From: DASYLJ01 sp964432595
Lineage (GTDB): Bacteria > Desulfobacterota > Binatia > DP-6
Direction of reading: 5' to 3'
NCBI GenBank assembly: GCA_964432595.1
Contig: CAYSOF010000010.1
Location: 154,369 to 218,368 of the forward strand
DNA length: 64,000 nt
The translations under genes and the position numbers were made by a program. The notes beneath the pieces are model-generated. The model saw only the letters and a list, made by a program, of their open reading frames with translations. It had not been told where the DNA came from and searched no databases. Below are positions 44,012 to 51,040 of the stretch, piece after piece. Position 1 is the stretch's first letter. Each line of letters opens with the position of its first letter.

Positions 44012-46120
44012 ATGCGACGACGACGGGCCGAACAGGGATTCGCGCTGATCTCGGTGCTCATCGTGATGATGCTGCTGATGGCCATCGGCGGCGCGATGCA
44101 CACGAGCGTCATGTCCGAGACTTCGCTCCGCGGCGCGCACGCGCGCGCGATCGCCGGGTTCTACGCCGCCGAGGCGGGCATCAACCGCGGCATGGGCGAC
44201 TACCGCAACATCTTCATGGCCTACAGCCAGCCCCAGGGCAGCGACTTCGACCAGAAGACGATCTACGTCGGCCCCCGGACCGTGAACTACCAGCTCACGC
44301 CGGTCTGCGAGGGCGGGTGTCCGCTCATCGTCCAGGTGCCGGCGGGCCGACCGTTCGCCGGCCTCAACTCGCAGCTCTACAGGTACGTCGCGCAGTCGAC
44401 GTCGCACATCCACGTGGGCGACACGGAAGTCAGCCTCGGCACCGAGTTCGACGTCAACTACATCCCGCTTTTCCAGTTCCTCGCGTTCTACGAGAACGAC
44501 CTCGAGATCAATCCCGGCCCGAACATGACGCTCAACGGGCCGATCCATACGAACGGCAGCCTCTACTTCAACTCGAACAACACGCTGGCGATCGCCGACC
44601 TCGTGCCCGGCATCCCGACCGTGTCGGTGACGGCCGGCGGTAACATCTACCGCGGCCGCAAAGACACGCAGAACACCCCCCGCTGCGGCGGCACGGTGAA
44701 CATCGACAAGCTGGCGGACACGAACCTGGACGGCAGCCTCGACCTGCGCGCGATGGACTGCGGCAGCTCGACGACCGCGCGCAACATGACGGACGCGCTT
44801 CTCGCGCCGTGGCTGGGCTCGATCCGCGCGCGCCAGCCACGTGTCGCGGTGCCGACGCCGGACGTCCTGCAGCGCGGCAACGGCGACTTCTGGGAGCGCG
44901 CCGATCTGCGCCTGTCGCTCGAGACCACGGCCGACGCGAACGGCCTCTTCCCGATGGTCGTGCTGGACGACGGCGACGTCGTCGACGTGGGCCGGACGGC
45001 GGCGCTGCAGGCGTTCCTCGCGGCGCGTCCGGGCATGATGTTCTACAACGACGTGCCGCAGGTGGGTGAGGACGCTCCGGAGACCGACTGTGGTTCGCCG
45101 GACAACAACACCTACTGCGACACCGGAAGCTACGACCGTCATTTCACGGTGGGGCCCGAATCGCAGGCGACCATGTACGCGTGCGCCGGCAACGCCGTCC
45201 ATGGTCCGTGGTTCGGCTGTCCGACGTACCTTCCCGCGCTCGCGCTCGCCGGCGGCGGCGTCACGTTCCGTCGCGGCGGCTTCTACAACAACCGCGAGCG
45301 CGCCTGGGTGCGCATGCTGAACGTGAACATGCGCGAGCTGCTCGACTGGAACCGCTCCGCGCCGGTCGGGTCGCGCCTGATCGACGACCCCGACGACGTG
45401 AGCGACGGTGGACTGGTGATCTTCCTCACGGTGCGCGGCCCGCTGTCGACGGGTGCCATCAACAACCGCGAGCGCTACGGCGTGCGCGTGTGGGGCTCGT
45501 ACAACCTCGACTTCCCCGTCATGGCCGACCCGACCGGTCTCACGGTCGTGTCGGACCAGGCCATCTACATCGAAGGCGACTACAACCGCCGTGACGGCAA
45601 TCCTGGGTACGACCCGGTGTATCCGAAGCAGCCGGCAGCGTTCATGGGGGACACCATCAACGTGCTGTCCAACAACTGGTCGGGCCCGCCGAACGCGGGC
45701 TGGGGGCCTGCCAACGGCTGCCGCAACGACTGCCAGAGCCGGCAGTCGCTGAACTCGCCGATCAACCGCCCCGCGACCGAGACGCGCATCAACGCCGCGT
45801 TCCTCGCCGGCGTCGACACGACGGTCGCGGGTCCGACCGGCTACAATGGCGGCTTCGAGAACTATCCGCGCTTCCACGAGAGGTGGAGCGGCGTGAACCT
45901 CGTGTACCGCGGCTCGTTCGTGAGCCTCGGCACGCCGACGCGCGCGAACGGCATCTGGTGCGGCACGGGCGGCAGCTCGGCGTCGGGGTGCAACATCTAC
46001 GAAGCGCCCGGGCGCGCGTGGAACTACGACCCGGACTTCCAGCAGGTCATCAACCTGCCGCCGATCACGCCGCGCGTCGTGTCGGTCGAGCAGATCCTGT
46101 TCACCGAGAACTTCCGGTAG
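44012..46120 (+). CDS. Large PilX-type pilus assembly protein
   Basis: The product is 702 residues, much longer than the ~200-residue PilX minor pilins. It has a PilX-type N-terminus, EQGFALISVLIVMMLLMAIG, which lacks Glu+5, and then the typical RGAHARAIAGFYAAEAGINR. The ~600-residue remainder is rich in Asn, Asp and Gly turns with about fourteen Cys, suggesting a disulfide-stabilised extracellular domain that could be an adhesin. FNSNNTLAIADL and GGFYNNRERAWVRML recall the long PilX-like proteins of deltaproteobacteria. It ends ten bases before a strong inverted repeat. AGGAGG lies before the ATG. Confidence 0.8.
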   Translation: MRRRRAEQGFALISVLIVMMLLMAIGGAMHTSVMSETSLRGAHARAIAGFYAAEAGINRGMGDYRNIFMAYSQPQGSDFDQKTIYVGPRTVNYQLTPVCEGGCPLIVQVPAGRPFAGLNSQLYRYVAQSTSHIHVGDTEVSLGTEFDVNYIPLFQFLAFYENDLEINPGPNMTLNGPIHTNGSLYFNSNNTLAIADLVPGIPTVSVTAGGNIYRGRKDTQNTPRCGGTVNIDKLADTNLDGSLDLRAMDCGSSTTARNMTDALLAPWLGSIRARQPRVAVPTPDVLQRGNGDFWERADLRLSLETTADANGLFPMVVLDDGDVVDVGRTAALQAFLAARPGMMFYNDVPQVGEDAPETDCGSPDNNTYCDTGSYDRHFTVGPESQATMYACAGNAVHGPWFGCPTYLPALALAGGGVTFRRGGFYNNRERAWVRMLNVNMRELLDWNRSAPVGSRLIDDPDDVSDGGLVIFLTVRGPLSTGAINNRERYGVRVWGSYNLDFPVMADPTGLTVVSDQAIYIEGDYNRRDGNPGYDPVYPKQPAAFMGDTINVLSNNWSGPPNAGWGPANGCRNDCQSRQSLNSPINRPATETRINAAFLAGVDTTVAGPTGYNGGFENYPRFHERWSGVNLVYRGSFVSLGTPTRANGIWCGTGGSSASGCNIYEAPGRAWNYDPDFQQVINLPPITPRVVSVEQILFTENFR

Positions 46121-46129
46121 CGGAGGATC

Positions 46130-46282
46130 GGGGTGGTGTGGCGGTGCGCGCGCGGGCCGGGGTCGCCCCGGCTGCGCGTGGCGCTCGCTCGGCACCACCC
46201 CGGCCCCCTTTCCCCACCCGCGAGCTCACGACACGCTCGCTCGGGGCGACCCCGGCCCGCGCGCACACCGCCACACCACCCC
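46130..46282. repeat. Inverted repeat, 40-bp arms with one mismatch
   Basis: Arms at 46130-46169 and 46243-46282 are reverse complements at 39 of 40 positions, separated by 73 bases. The left arm starts GGGGTGGTGTGGCGG and the right arm ends CCGCCACACCACCCC. The spacer and right arm also share a direct repeat of CGCTCGCTCGG followed by ACCCCGGCCC. No coding frame of interest lies inside. It fills most of the 209-base gap between the pilin operon and the YciI gene. It may be a long terminator, a REP-like element or a small non-autonomous transposable element. Confidence 0.75.
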
Positions 46283-46298
46283 GGTCGTCTGACCGGGG
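46279..46298. terminator. Perfect hairpin between convergent genes
   Basis: CCCCGGTC-gtct-GACCGGGG is a perfect 8-bp stem with a four-base loop, overlapping the last four bases of the long inverted repeat. It lies between the convergent pilX-type and yciI-type genes and could stop transcription both ways. No U-tract follows on either strand. Confidence 0.5.
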
Positions 46299-46329
46299 TG
46301 CGGTGATAGGTACTGCGCGGCCTACCTCC

Positions 46330-46608
46330 TTAGGCTTCAGGGAAGACCTGCATGAAGGGCTTCACTTCGACTTTGTTGAAGATGCCCTCCGTGACGTACG
46401 GGTCTCTTGCTACCAGGGCCCAGACTTCGGCGAGGTCCTTCGCCTCGACCACGATCAGGCTGCCCGTCTTGTCGGTGAAGGGGCCGGCCAGCTTCACGCG
46501 GCCGGCGTCGCTCAGGGGGCGCAGGTGGTCGAGGTGGCGCGGCCTCACGTCGGGGCGCTTCGTGGGGCCGTCGGGGGAATCGTGGCCGATGATGACGAAG
46601 AGGGGCAT
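46330..46608 (-). CDS. YciI family protein
   Basis: The product is 92 residues. MPLFVIIGHDSPDG, the conserved His-Asp pair there, HLDHLRPLSDAGRVKLAGP and the closing RDPYVTEGIFNKVEVKPF match the YciI/ferredoxin-like alpha-beta fold. Some members are small dehydratase or dehalogenase-like enzymes; most have no known function. AAGGAG six bases before the ATG fixes the start. It is a single gene, divergent from the next. Confidence 0.85.
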   Translation of the reverse strand: MPLFVIIGHDSPDGPTKRPDVRPRHLDHLRPLSDAGRVKLAGPFTDKTGSLIVVEAKDLAEVWALVARDPYVTEGIFNKVEVKPFMQVFPEA

Positions 46609-46653
46609 CAGTTGCTCCTTGCGCCGCGCGCGGGCGGCGTCTAGTCGAGAGAC

Positions 46654-47043
46654 ATGAGCGACGACGCGTCCGGACCGCCGCACTCGCATCGCGTCGCGTT
46701 CCCCGAGGCGCTGGAAGCGTTCTTCACGCGCATCGGCGAGCTCAAGGTGGTGCTCGGACCGAAGGCGGCGCCCGGCGTCGATGGGCTCGAGGCGCTGATC
46801 CGCGACGGGCTCGCCGCGCGCGATCGCGGCGACGTGCCGGGGGCGATCACGCGCATCGTCGAGGCGATGAACCGGCTCGCCGAGCTCGCGTCGATGAGCG
46901 ACGCGGCGGAAGGGCCGATGCTGCGCGCCATGGCGGAGCAGTTCGCGCGCGCGCTGTCGCGCGGCGCCGTCGCCGATGCGCGCCAGACCGCCGACGCGAT
47001 GCGCGAGCGCTCGGGCACCGTGCTCATCCCGCGGAAGAATTGA
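46654..47043 (+). CDS. Hypothetical helical protein
   Basis: The product is 129 residues, with no signal peptide or membrane segment. It is mostly helical: ALEAFFTRIGELKVVLG, GLEALIRDGLAARDRGD, ITRIVEAMNRLAELASM. I do not recognise a family. The closing RSGTVLIPRKN overlaps the E2-like gene on the other strand by 20 bases. It is divergent from the YciI gene with a 45-base gap. Codon use looks like that of its neighbours, and the pattern of charged and hydrophobic residues supports a real gene. Confidence 0.6.
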   Translation: MSDDASGPPHSHRVAFPEALEAFFTRIGELKVVLGPKAAPGVDGLEALIRDGLAARDRGDVPGAITRIVEAMNRLAELASMSDAAEGPMLRAMAEQFARALSRGAVADARQTADAMRERSGTVLIPRKN

Positions 47044-47857
47044 GCAGCGCGGGATCCGCCAGGCAGGCCTGCAGGCGCTCCAGCGCGCGCGCCGCGTAGA
47101 AGCCGTCCTCGATCCGCTCGTCGTAGGTGTATCGCATCACGAAGACCTCGCGGCTCGAGATGGTGCCGTCGTCGGCGACCACCGGCTCGCGGTGCACGCG
47201 GCCCATCGTGATGAAGATCGGGATCGAGCCGTACTCGTAGAGATGGTGGAACGCGGCGTCGAGGCCGACGCTGCCGAGGTTCGCGATGAACGCCGACGCG
47301 TAGAGCGGGTCGTCATTCACCAGGCTCGCGGGCAACAGGTTCCAGCCGTCGAGCCAGCGCTGCAGCTTGACGGCGACGCGCAGCACGGGGCCGGGCAACT
47401 TGAGGAAGCCCTTGATCTCGCGGTCGGTCGCCGTCTCCTTGCCGGACCGGCCCTCGCGGAGCGTCGCGAGCAGACGGTCGACCATCGCGGACAGCGTCTC
47501 CGCGGGGTCGAACTGGATCTTCGCCGTGAAGATCGGCGCGTCCTTCTCCATGCGCTGCTTCGCGCTGAAGGCCAGCCAGATGCCGCGGCGGTCGTACAGG
47601 CGGCTGCCGACGACGAAGCGGTTCAGCCGCGGGTATTCGCCGATCGCGACGCCGATGGCGCGGAGCACGCAGTGGAAGAGGGTGATGCGGCGGTCGGCCG
47701 GCCGGTCGGCGTTCAGGCGTTCGAGCAGCGCGCGCAGCGGCTCGGTCGGGATCGCATGCTCGAACAGCACCCACGCGCCGCTGCGCGCGGGCATGATGAA
47801 CGGCATGATCCGGCGGACGGGATGGACGTTCGGGACGGGCGTGCCGTCAATGCGCAT
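47024..47857 (-). CDS. 2-oxoacid dehydrogenase E2-like acyltransferase domain protein, catalytic His missing
   Basis: The product is 277 residues, with no lipoyl or E1/E3-binding domain, only the chloramphenicol-acetyltransferase-like fold. VHPVRRIMPFIMPARSGAWV at the start and RYTYDERIEDGFYAARAL near the end occupy the place of the family's HRxxDG motif. Here the catalytic His is replaced by Glu (DERIEDG), while the DG pair remains. It may be non-catalytic or use another mechanism. ATG lies 11 bases inside the GMC gene's end, so the two are co-translated. Confidence 0.7.
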   Translation of the reverse strand: MRIDGTPVPNVHPVRRIMPFIMPARSGAWVLFEHAIPTEPLRALLERLNADRPADRRITLFHCVLRAIGVAIGEYPRLNRFVVGSRLYDRRGIWLAFSAKQRMEKDAPIFTAKIQFDPAETLSAMVDRLLATLREGRSGKETATDREIKGFLKLPGPVLRVAVKLQRWLDGWNLLPASLVNDDPLYASAFIANLGSVGLDAAFHHLYEYGSIPIFITMGRVHREPVVADDGTISSREVFVMRYTYDERIEDGFYAARALERLQACLADPALLNSSAG

Positions 47858-49403
47858 CCAGCCACCGTTCCGCGTTGCGGAGCGCCACGGCGATGATCGT
47901 CTCCTGCGGGTTCACGCCGATCGACGACGGCAGGACGCTCGCGTCGGCGACGACGAGCCCCTGCACGCCGTGCACGCGGCCCGCGCCGTCCGTCCCGCCG
48001 CGCGACGGATCGTTCGCCATGCGCGCGGTGCCCATGATGTGCACCGTCATCAGCTCGATGGCCTTGTTGCGCCGCGAGCGCGCCGCGATGCGCGGCAGCT
48101 CGTGTGGGCCGGCCAGCTCGGGTAGGTCGGCGAACGGCAGCAGCACGCGGCGCGCGCCGGCGGCGAAGAGCAGCTCGGCCGTCATCGTGACGCCGCGATG
48201 GATGCGCTCGATGTCGGCCGCGCCGAGATTCTGCACCATGTACGGCTGGCGGTCCGGCCCGAGGATCACGCGGCCCTCGGTGTCGTCCTCGACGAGCGTC
48301 GCCGCGGTGAGCATGTGGTTGTAGAGCGACATCTTCTCGGCGTTCTCGGGGCCGAGGCCCGGCATCGCCGCCGCCAGCAGGCCGGGCGGGATCGCGGCGT
48401 AGCCGATCAGGATGCCGTCGTTCAGGAAGTGGTGGATGTGGAACGCCTGGTGCGTGCCGATCCACGGGTCGATGCGCTCGTCGAAGATGCCGACGCACTT
48501 CGCGTTCGGGTGCGTGTGGAGGCCGCGGCCGATCATGCGCGCGCGCACCCAGCTGCGCTTCAGGATGCCGGGCGTGTGGCGCGCGCCGCACGCGAGGACG
48601 ATGAGCTTCGCGTGCGCCTCGAACTGCTCGCCGGGCCGGCCGTCGTCGGTGAAGAGCCGTCCGCGGACGCCGATGGCGCGCGAGCCGCGCCACAGGACCT
48701 TGTCGACGCGCGCGCCGGTCAGCAGCGACGCGCCGGCGTGCAGGGCGGCCGGCACCTCGGTCACGAGCATCGCCTGCTTGGCACCCGTCGGACAGCCGAG
48801 CGCGCAGTTGTTGAGGCCCATGCACCGCTTCATGTTCCGCGGCGCGCGCGCGACGGGCCAGCCGAGCGCGGCGGCGCCCTTCAGGAAGAGGTGCGTGTTC
48901 TTGCCGTACGTGTCTTCCTGGTTGGGCTCGACGTGGAGGATGCGCTCGGCCTCGGCGAAGTACGGGTCCATCGCGCGCGGGCCGAGGCCCTGCAGGCCCA
49001 TCTCGTTCTCCCACGTCTCGAGGACGCGGTCGGGCGTGCGCCACGACATGCCGCCGTTGATGACGGTGGAGCCGCCGACGCAGCGGCCCTCGGCGAAGAT
49101 GATCGGCGGGTTGCCGAAGATCATCGTCGTGCCGGCGTCGCGATAGAGACGCCGGATCATCTGGCCGGGGTCGGTGGTGAACGTCTCCGTGCGGTGCAGG
49201 CCGCCTTCCTCGAGCATGAGGACGTCGAGCCCGCCCTGGCGCAGGCGGTGCGCGGCGGTGGCGCCGCCGGCGCCGGTGCCGATCACGATGGCGTCGGCAG
49301 CGAACGTCTGCCGGCCGCGCAGCGTGCCGCCGTCGGTGACGTTCGGGTACTCGATCAGGTGCTCGGGCGGCGGGGCGGCGATCGCGGGCGTCGACCCGGT
49401 CAT
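47847..49403 (-). CDS. GMC family FAD-dependent oxidoreductase
   Basis: The product is 518 residues. The FAD-binding start is IVIGTGAGGATAAHRL. GRCVGGSTVINGGMSWRTP is the GMC signature. LNNCALGCPTGAKQAM is the Cys-rich segment seen in cholesterol-oxidase-like and long-chain alcohol oxidases. MTVHIMGTARM carries the catalytic His, and SIGVNPQETI the partner Asn. It likely oxidises a sterol or long-chain alcohol, passing electrons to an unknown acceptor. ATG overlaps the stop of the small upstream gene (ATGA), and its own end overlaps the E2-like gene. Confidence 0.9.
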   Translation of the reverse strand: MTGSTPAIAAPPPEHLIEYPNVTDGGTLRGRQTFAADAIVIGTGAGGATAAHRLRQGGLDVLMLEEGGLHRTETFTTDPGQMIRRLYRDAGTTMIFGNPPIIFAEGRCVGGSTVINGGMSWRTPDRVLETWENEMGLQGLGPRAMDPYFAEAERILHVEPNQEDTYGKNTHLFLKGAAALGWPVARAPRNMKRCMGLNNCALGCPTGAKQAMLVTEVPAALHAGASLLTGARVDKVLWRGSRAIGVRGRLFTDDGRPGEQFEAHAKLIVLACGARHTPGILKRSWVRARMIGRGLHTHPNAKCVGIFDERIDPWIGTHQAFHIHHFLNDGILIGYAAIPPGLLAAAMPGLGPENAEKMSLYNHMLTAATLVEDDTEGRVILGPDRQPYMVQNLGAADIERIHRGVTMTAELLFAAGARRVLLPFADLPELAGPHELPRIAARSRRNKAIELMTVHIMGTARMANDPSRGGTDGAGRVHGVQGLVVADASVLPSSIGVNPQETIIAVALRNAERWLDAH

Positions 49404-49843
49404 GGGAGCACCTGCATCATCTCGCCGCGACGGCGGGTGAGCTCGGTCGCGCGGCCGGGCCAGTCGATCTCGAGCGCCTTCAGCACGTCGGGGTGCTGGT
49501 AGAACGCAAGGAGCACGAGCGTGCGGACGCCGATGATGAGCGACGCGCGCAGGCCGCCGGCGTGCGCGAAGCCGTCGAGGTATGCGCGCGCCTCGTCGAC
49601 GGGCATGCTGCTGAAGCGGCACATCTTTCGCGCGAAGATCGGCGGTCCGTACTCGAGGAGGCGCAGGCCGACGGGGAAGCCCATGCGCATCGGGCCGGGC
49701 AGGTAGGCGAGGAACGTCTGCATGTCGCGCATGAGCGCGTCCTCGATCGGCTGATCGAACCCATGGCCGCGTGGCCGGATGGCGGCCATCGCAGCCCACA
49801 GAATACGCGACGTGCCGCGCGACAACGGCCGGGGGGCTGGCAT
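49400..49843 (-). CDS. Small protein coupled to GMC oxidoreductase
   Basis: The product is 147 residues. It has a basic N-terminus (RPLSRGTSRILWAAMAAIRP), then helices with MRMGFPVGLRLLEYG and a C-terminal LLAFYQHPDVLKALEIDWP. The pattern suggests a small partner subunit, as found next to GMC and gluconate-type dehydrogenases, but I cannot name the family. The ATGA overlap with the GMC gene supports a joint role. ATG at 49843 is chosen; TTG at 49882 in the same frame is an alternative. Confidence 0.6.
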   Translation of the reverse strand: MPAPRPLSRGTSRILWAAMAAIRPRGHGFDQPIEDALMRDMQTFLAYLPGPMRMGFPVGLRLLEYGPPIFARKMCRFSSMPVDEARAYLDGFAHAGGLRASLIIGVRTLVLLAFYQHPDVLKALEIDWPGRATELTRRRGEMMQVLP

Positions 49844-49940
49844 GCGGGGGCCACCTGTAGGCAACGCGCCCGCGGGGCGCAACCACGTCCGGTTGCGTGT
49901 CCCCGCGTCGACCCGTTAATAAGCGCCCGCGAGTCGAGAC

Positions 49941-50105
49941 ATGGCGGACGAACCCACCGAAAAGGAATGCTGTCGGGCGACGCGGGAGCGCTGGAACCGG
50001 CGTGTCCGCGCCTACTACGCGTCGCTCCCGGTGATCAAAGACGTCCCCTGCGACGGCTGCCGCGAGATCCTCGAGATCCGCATCTTCGCGACGCCGGCCG
50101 CCTAG
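49941..50105 (+). CDS. Small Cys-containing protein (54 residues)
   Basis: This is a short reading frame starting MADEPTEKECCRATRERWNR and ending in IFATPAA. It has four Cys: an adjacent pair at 10-11 and a CDGC pair at 37/40, which could bind zinc or iron. It is charged, with no signal peptide. It lies alone between the divergent GMC operon and the Hpt gene. No clear ribosome site was seen (GAGTCGAGAC precedes the ATG). The codon pattern is consistent with coding. Function is unknown. Confidence 0.5.
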   Translation: MADEPTEKECCRATRERWNRRVRAYYASLPVIKDVPCDGCREILEIRIFATPAA

Positions 50106-50212
50106 CGTCACGAACTCGACGCCGTGTCGAGGATGCGGCGGCGGGTGACGTGTGGGGGGCCGTATTCTGCGGGGTATCCGCCGGCACGGGCGTTGCTCTG
50201 GTCCTGATTCGA

Positions 50213-50566
50213 ATGAGCGACCAGGAGCCCGTGCTCGATCACGAGACGCTGATGGACCAGGTGGGAGGCGACCCGGAGCTCCTCCTGCATCTCATCCAGC
50301 TATTCGACAATGACCGCGCCGAGACGATCGACGCGATCCGGCAGGGCATCGATGCGAAGGACGCGAAGACCGTCGAGCGCGCGGCGCATCGCCTGAAGGG
50401 CTCGCTCGGCACCCTCGCCGCGATGGCGGCGCACGCGGCCGCGTTCGAGCTCGAGGTCATCGGCCGCAGCGGCGACCTGAGCGGTGCCGACGCGGCCTGG
50501 AAGTCGCTCGAGCACGAGCTGACGCGCCTCCGCCCCGAGCTCGAGCGCCTGTCGGCCGAGAGCTGA
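50213..50566 (+). CDS. Histidine phosphotransfer (Hpt) domain protein
   Basis: The product is 117 residues, a single Hpt four-helix bundle. The phosphorylated residue is His59 in ERAAHRLKGSLGTLAA, with the Lys and Gly that follow conserved. The first helix, LMDQVGGDPELLLHLIQLF, is typical. It should shuttle phosphate between a hybrid kinase and a response regulator, neither of which is adjacent; the double-receiver regulator at 22782 is the only receiver protein in this window. A hairpin follows at 50581-50604. Confidence 0.9.
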   Translation: MSDQEPVLDHETLMDQVGGDPELLLHLIQLFDNDRAETIDAIRQGIDAKDAKTVERAAHRLKGSLGTLAAMAAHAAAFELEVIGRSGDLSGADAAWKSLEHELTRLRPELERLSAES

Positions 50567-50782
50567 CTCCTCAGCGGCTACGTCGACGACTTCGCTCGTC
50601 GACGACGGTGGTGGGACGTGCTGACCGTCCTGCCGCAGCGATCCGATGTGGAGCGCGATCGCCTCACGGATGAGCGATGCGACCTCCTCTCGTGTTGCGC
50701 CTGTGGCGATGCAGCCCGGAAGGTCGGGGACGTAGGCTCCGAACGACGTCGGGCCATGCTCGACTACGACGAGATGGCGCAT
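50300..50782 (-). CDS. HicB-like antitoxin domain protein with antisense C-terminal run-on
   Basis: The frame is 160 residues. The first ~70 are a HicB-type domain: MRHLVVVEHGPTSFGAYVPD, LPGCIATGATREEVASLIRE, then GQHVPPPSSTSEVVDVA, where such proteins normally end. The frame then continues 90 residues antisense to the Hpt gene without a stop, a tail that looks like shadow sequence. No HicA toxin is adjacent. The usual role is neutralising HicA mRNase and repressing its own promoter; a solitary copy may be regulatory or decaying. The start is the ATG at 50782. Confidence 0.55.
   Translation of the reverse strand: MRHLVVVEHGPTSFGAYVPDLPGCIATGATREEVASLIREAIALHIGSLRQDGQHVPPPSSTSEVVDVAAEESALGRQALELGAEARQLVLERLPGRVGTAQVAAAADDLELERGRVRRHRGEGAERALQAMRRALDGLRVLRIDALPDRVDRLGAVIVE
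50581..50604. terminator. 9-bp hairpin after the Hpt gene
   Basis: CGTCGACGA-cttcgc-TCGTCGACG is a perfect 9-bp stem 14 bases after the Hpt stop. It also encodes the end of the HicB-like domain on the other strand. No U-tract follows. It may act as a terminator or stabilise the mRNA end. Confidence 0.4.
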
Positions 50783-51040
50783 GCGAGGATCGCTCCTGTG
50801 GATCGGTCCGATCGGCATGAAGAGCCGACCGTTTGCCGACTTTCTGACGCGGAGGCTTGACAGGTTTTCGCAGGGCTCTTGATCGTTCTCGGGCGTCGCG
50901 TCCGAGTATGCCCTGGAATGCATGACGGTGAGTCTGGTGCCACGCGCCACGCTCATCCCTCGCGGGGGTCGGCACGTCGCTGTTCCGCGTGCGTGCTCGC
51001 GCGCCGCAACGCCGGAAAACCGCATGGTACAACGGCCTCC

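Noticed and set aside
50857..50885. Promoter with perfect TTGACA
   Set aside because: At 17 bases the -10 would be TGATCG, a poor match; direction and target gene (HNH at 51041) do not fit well.
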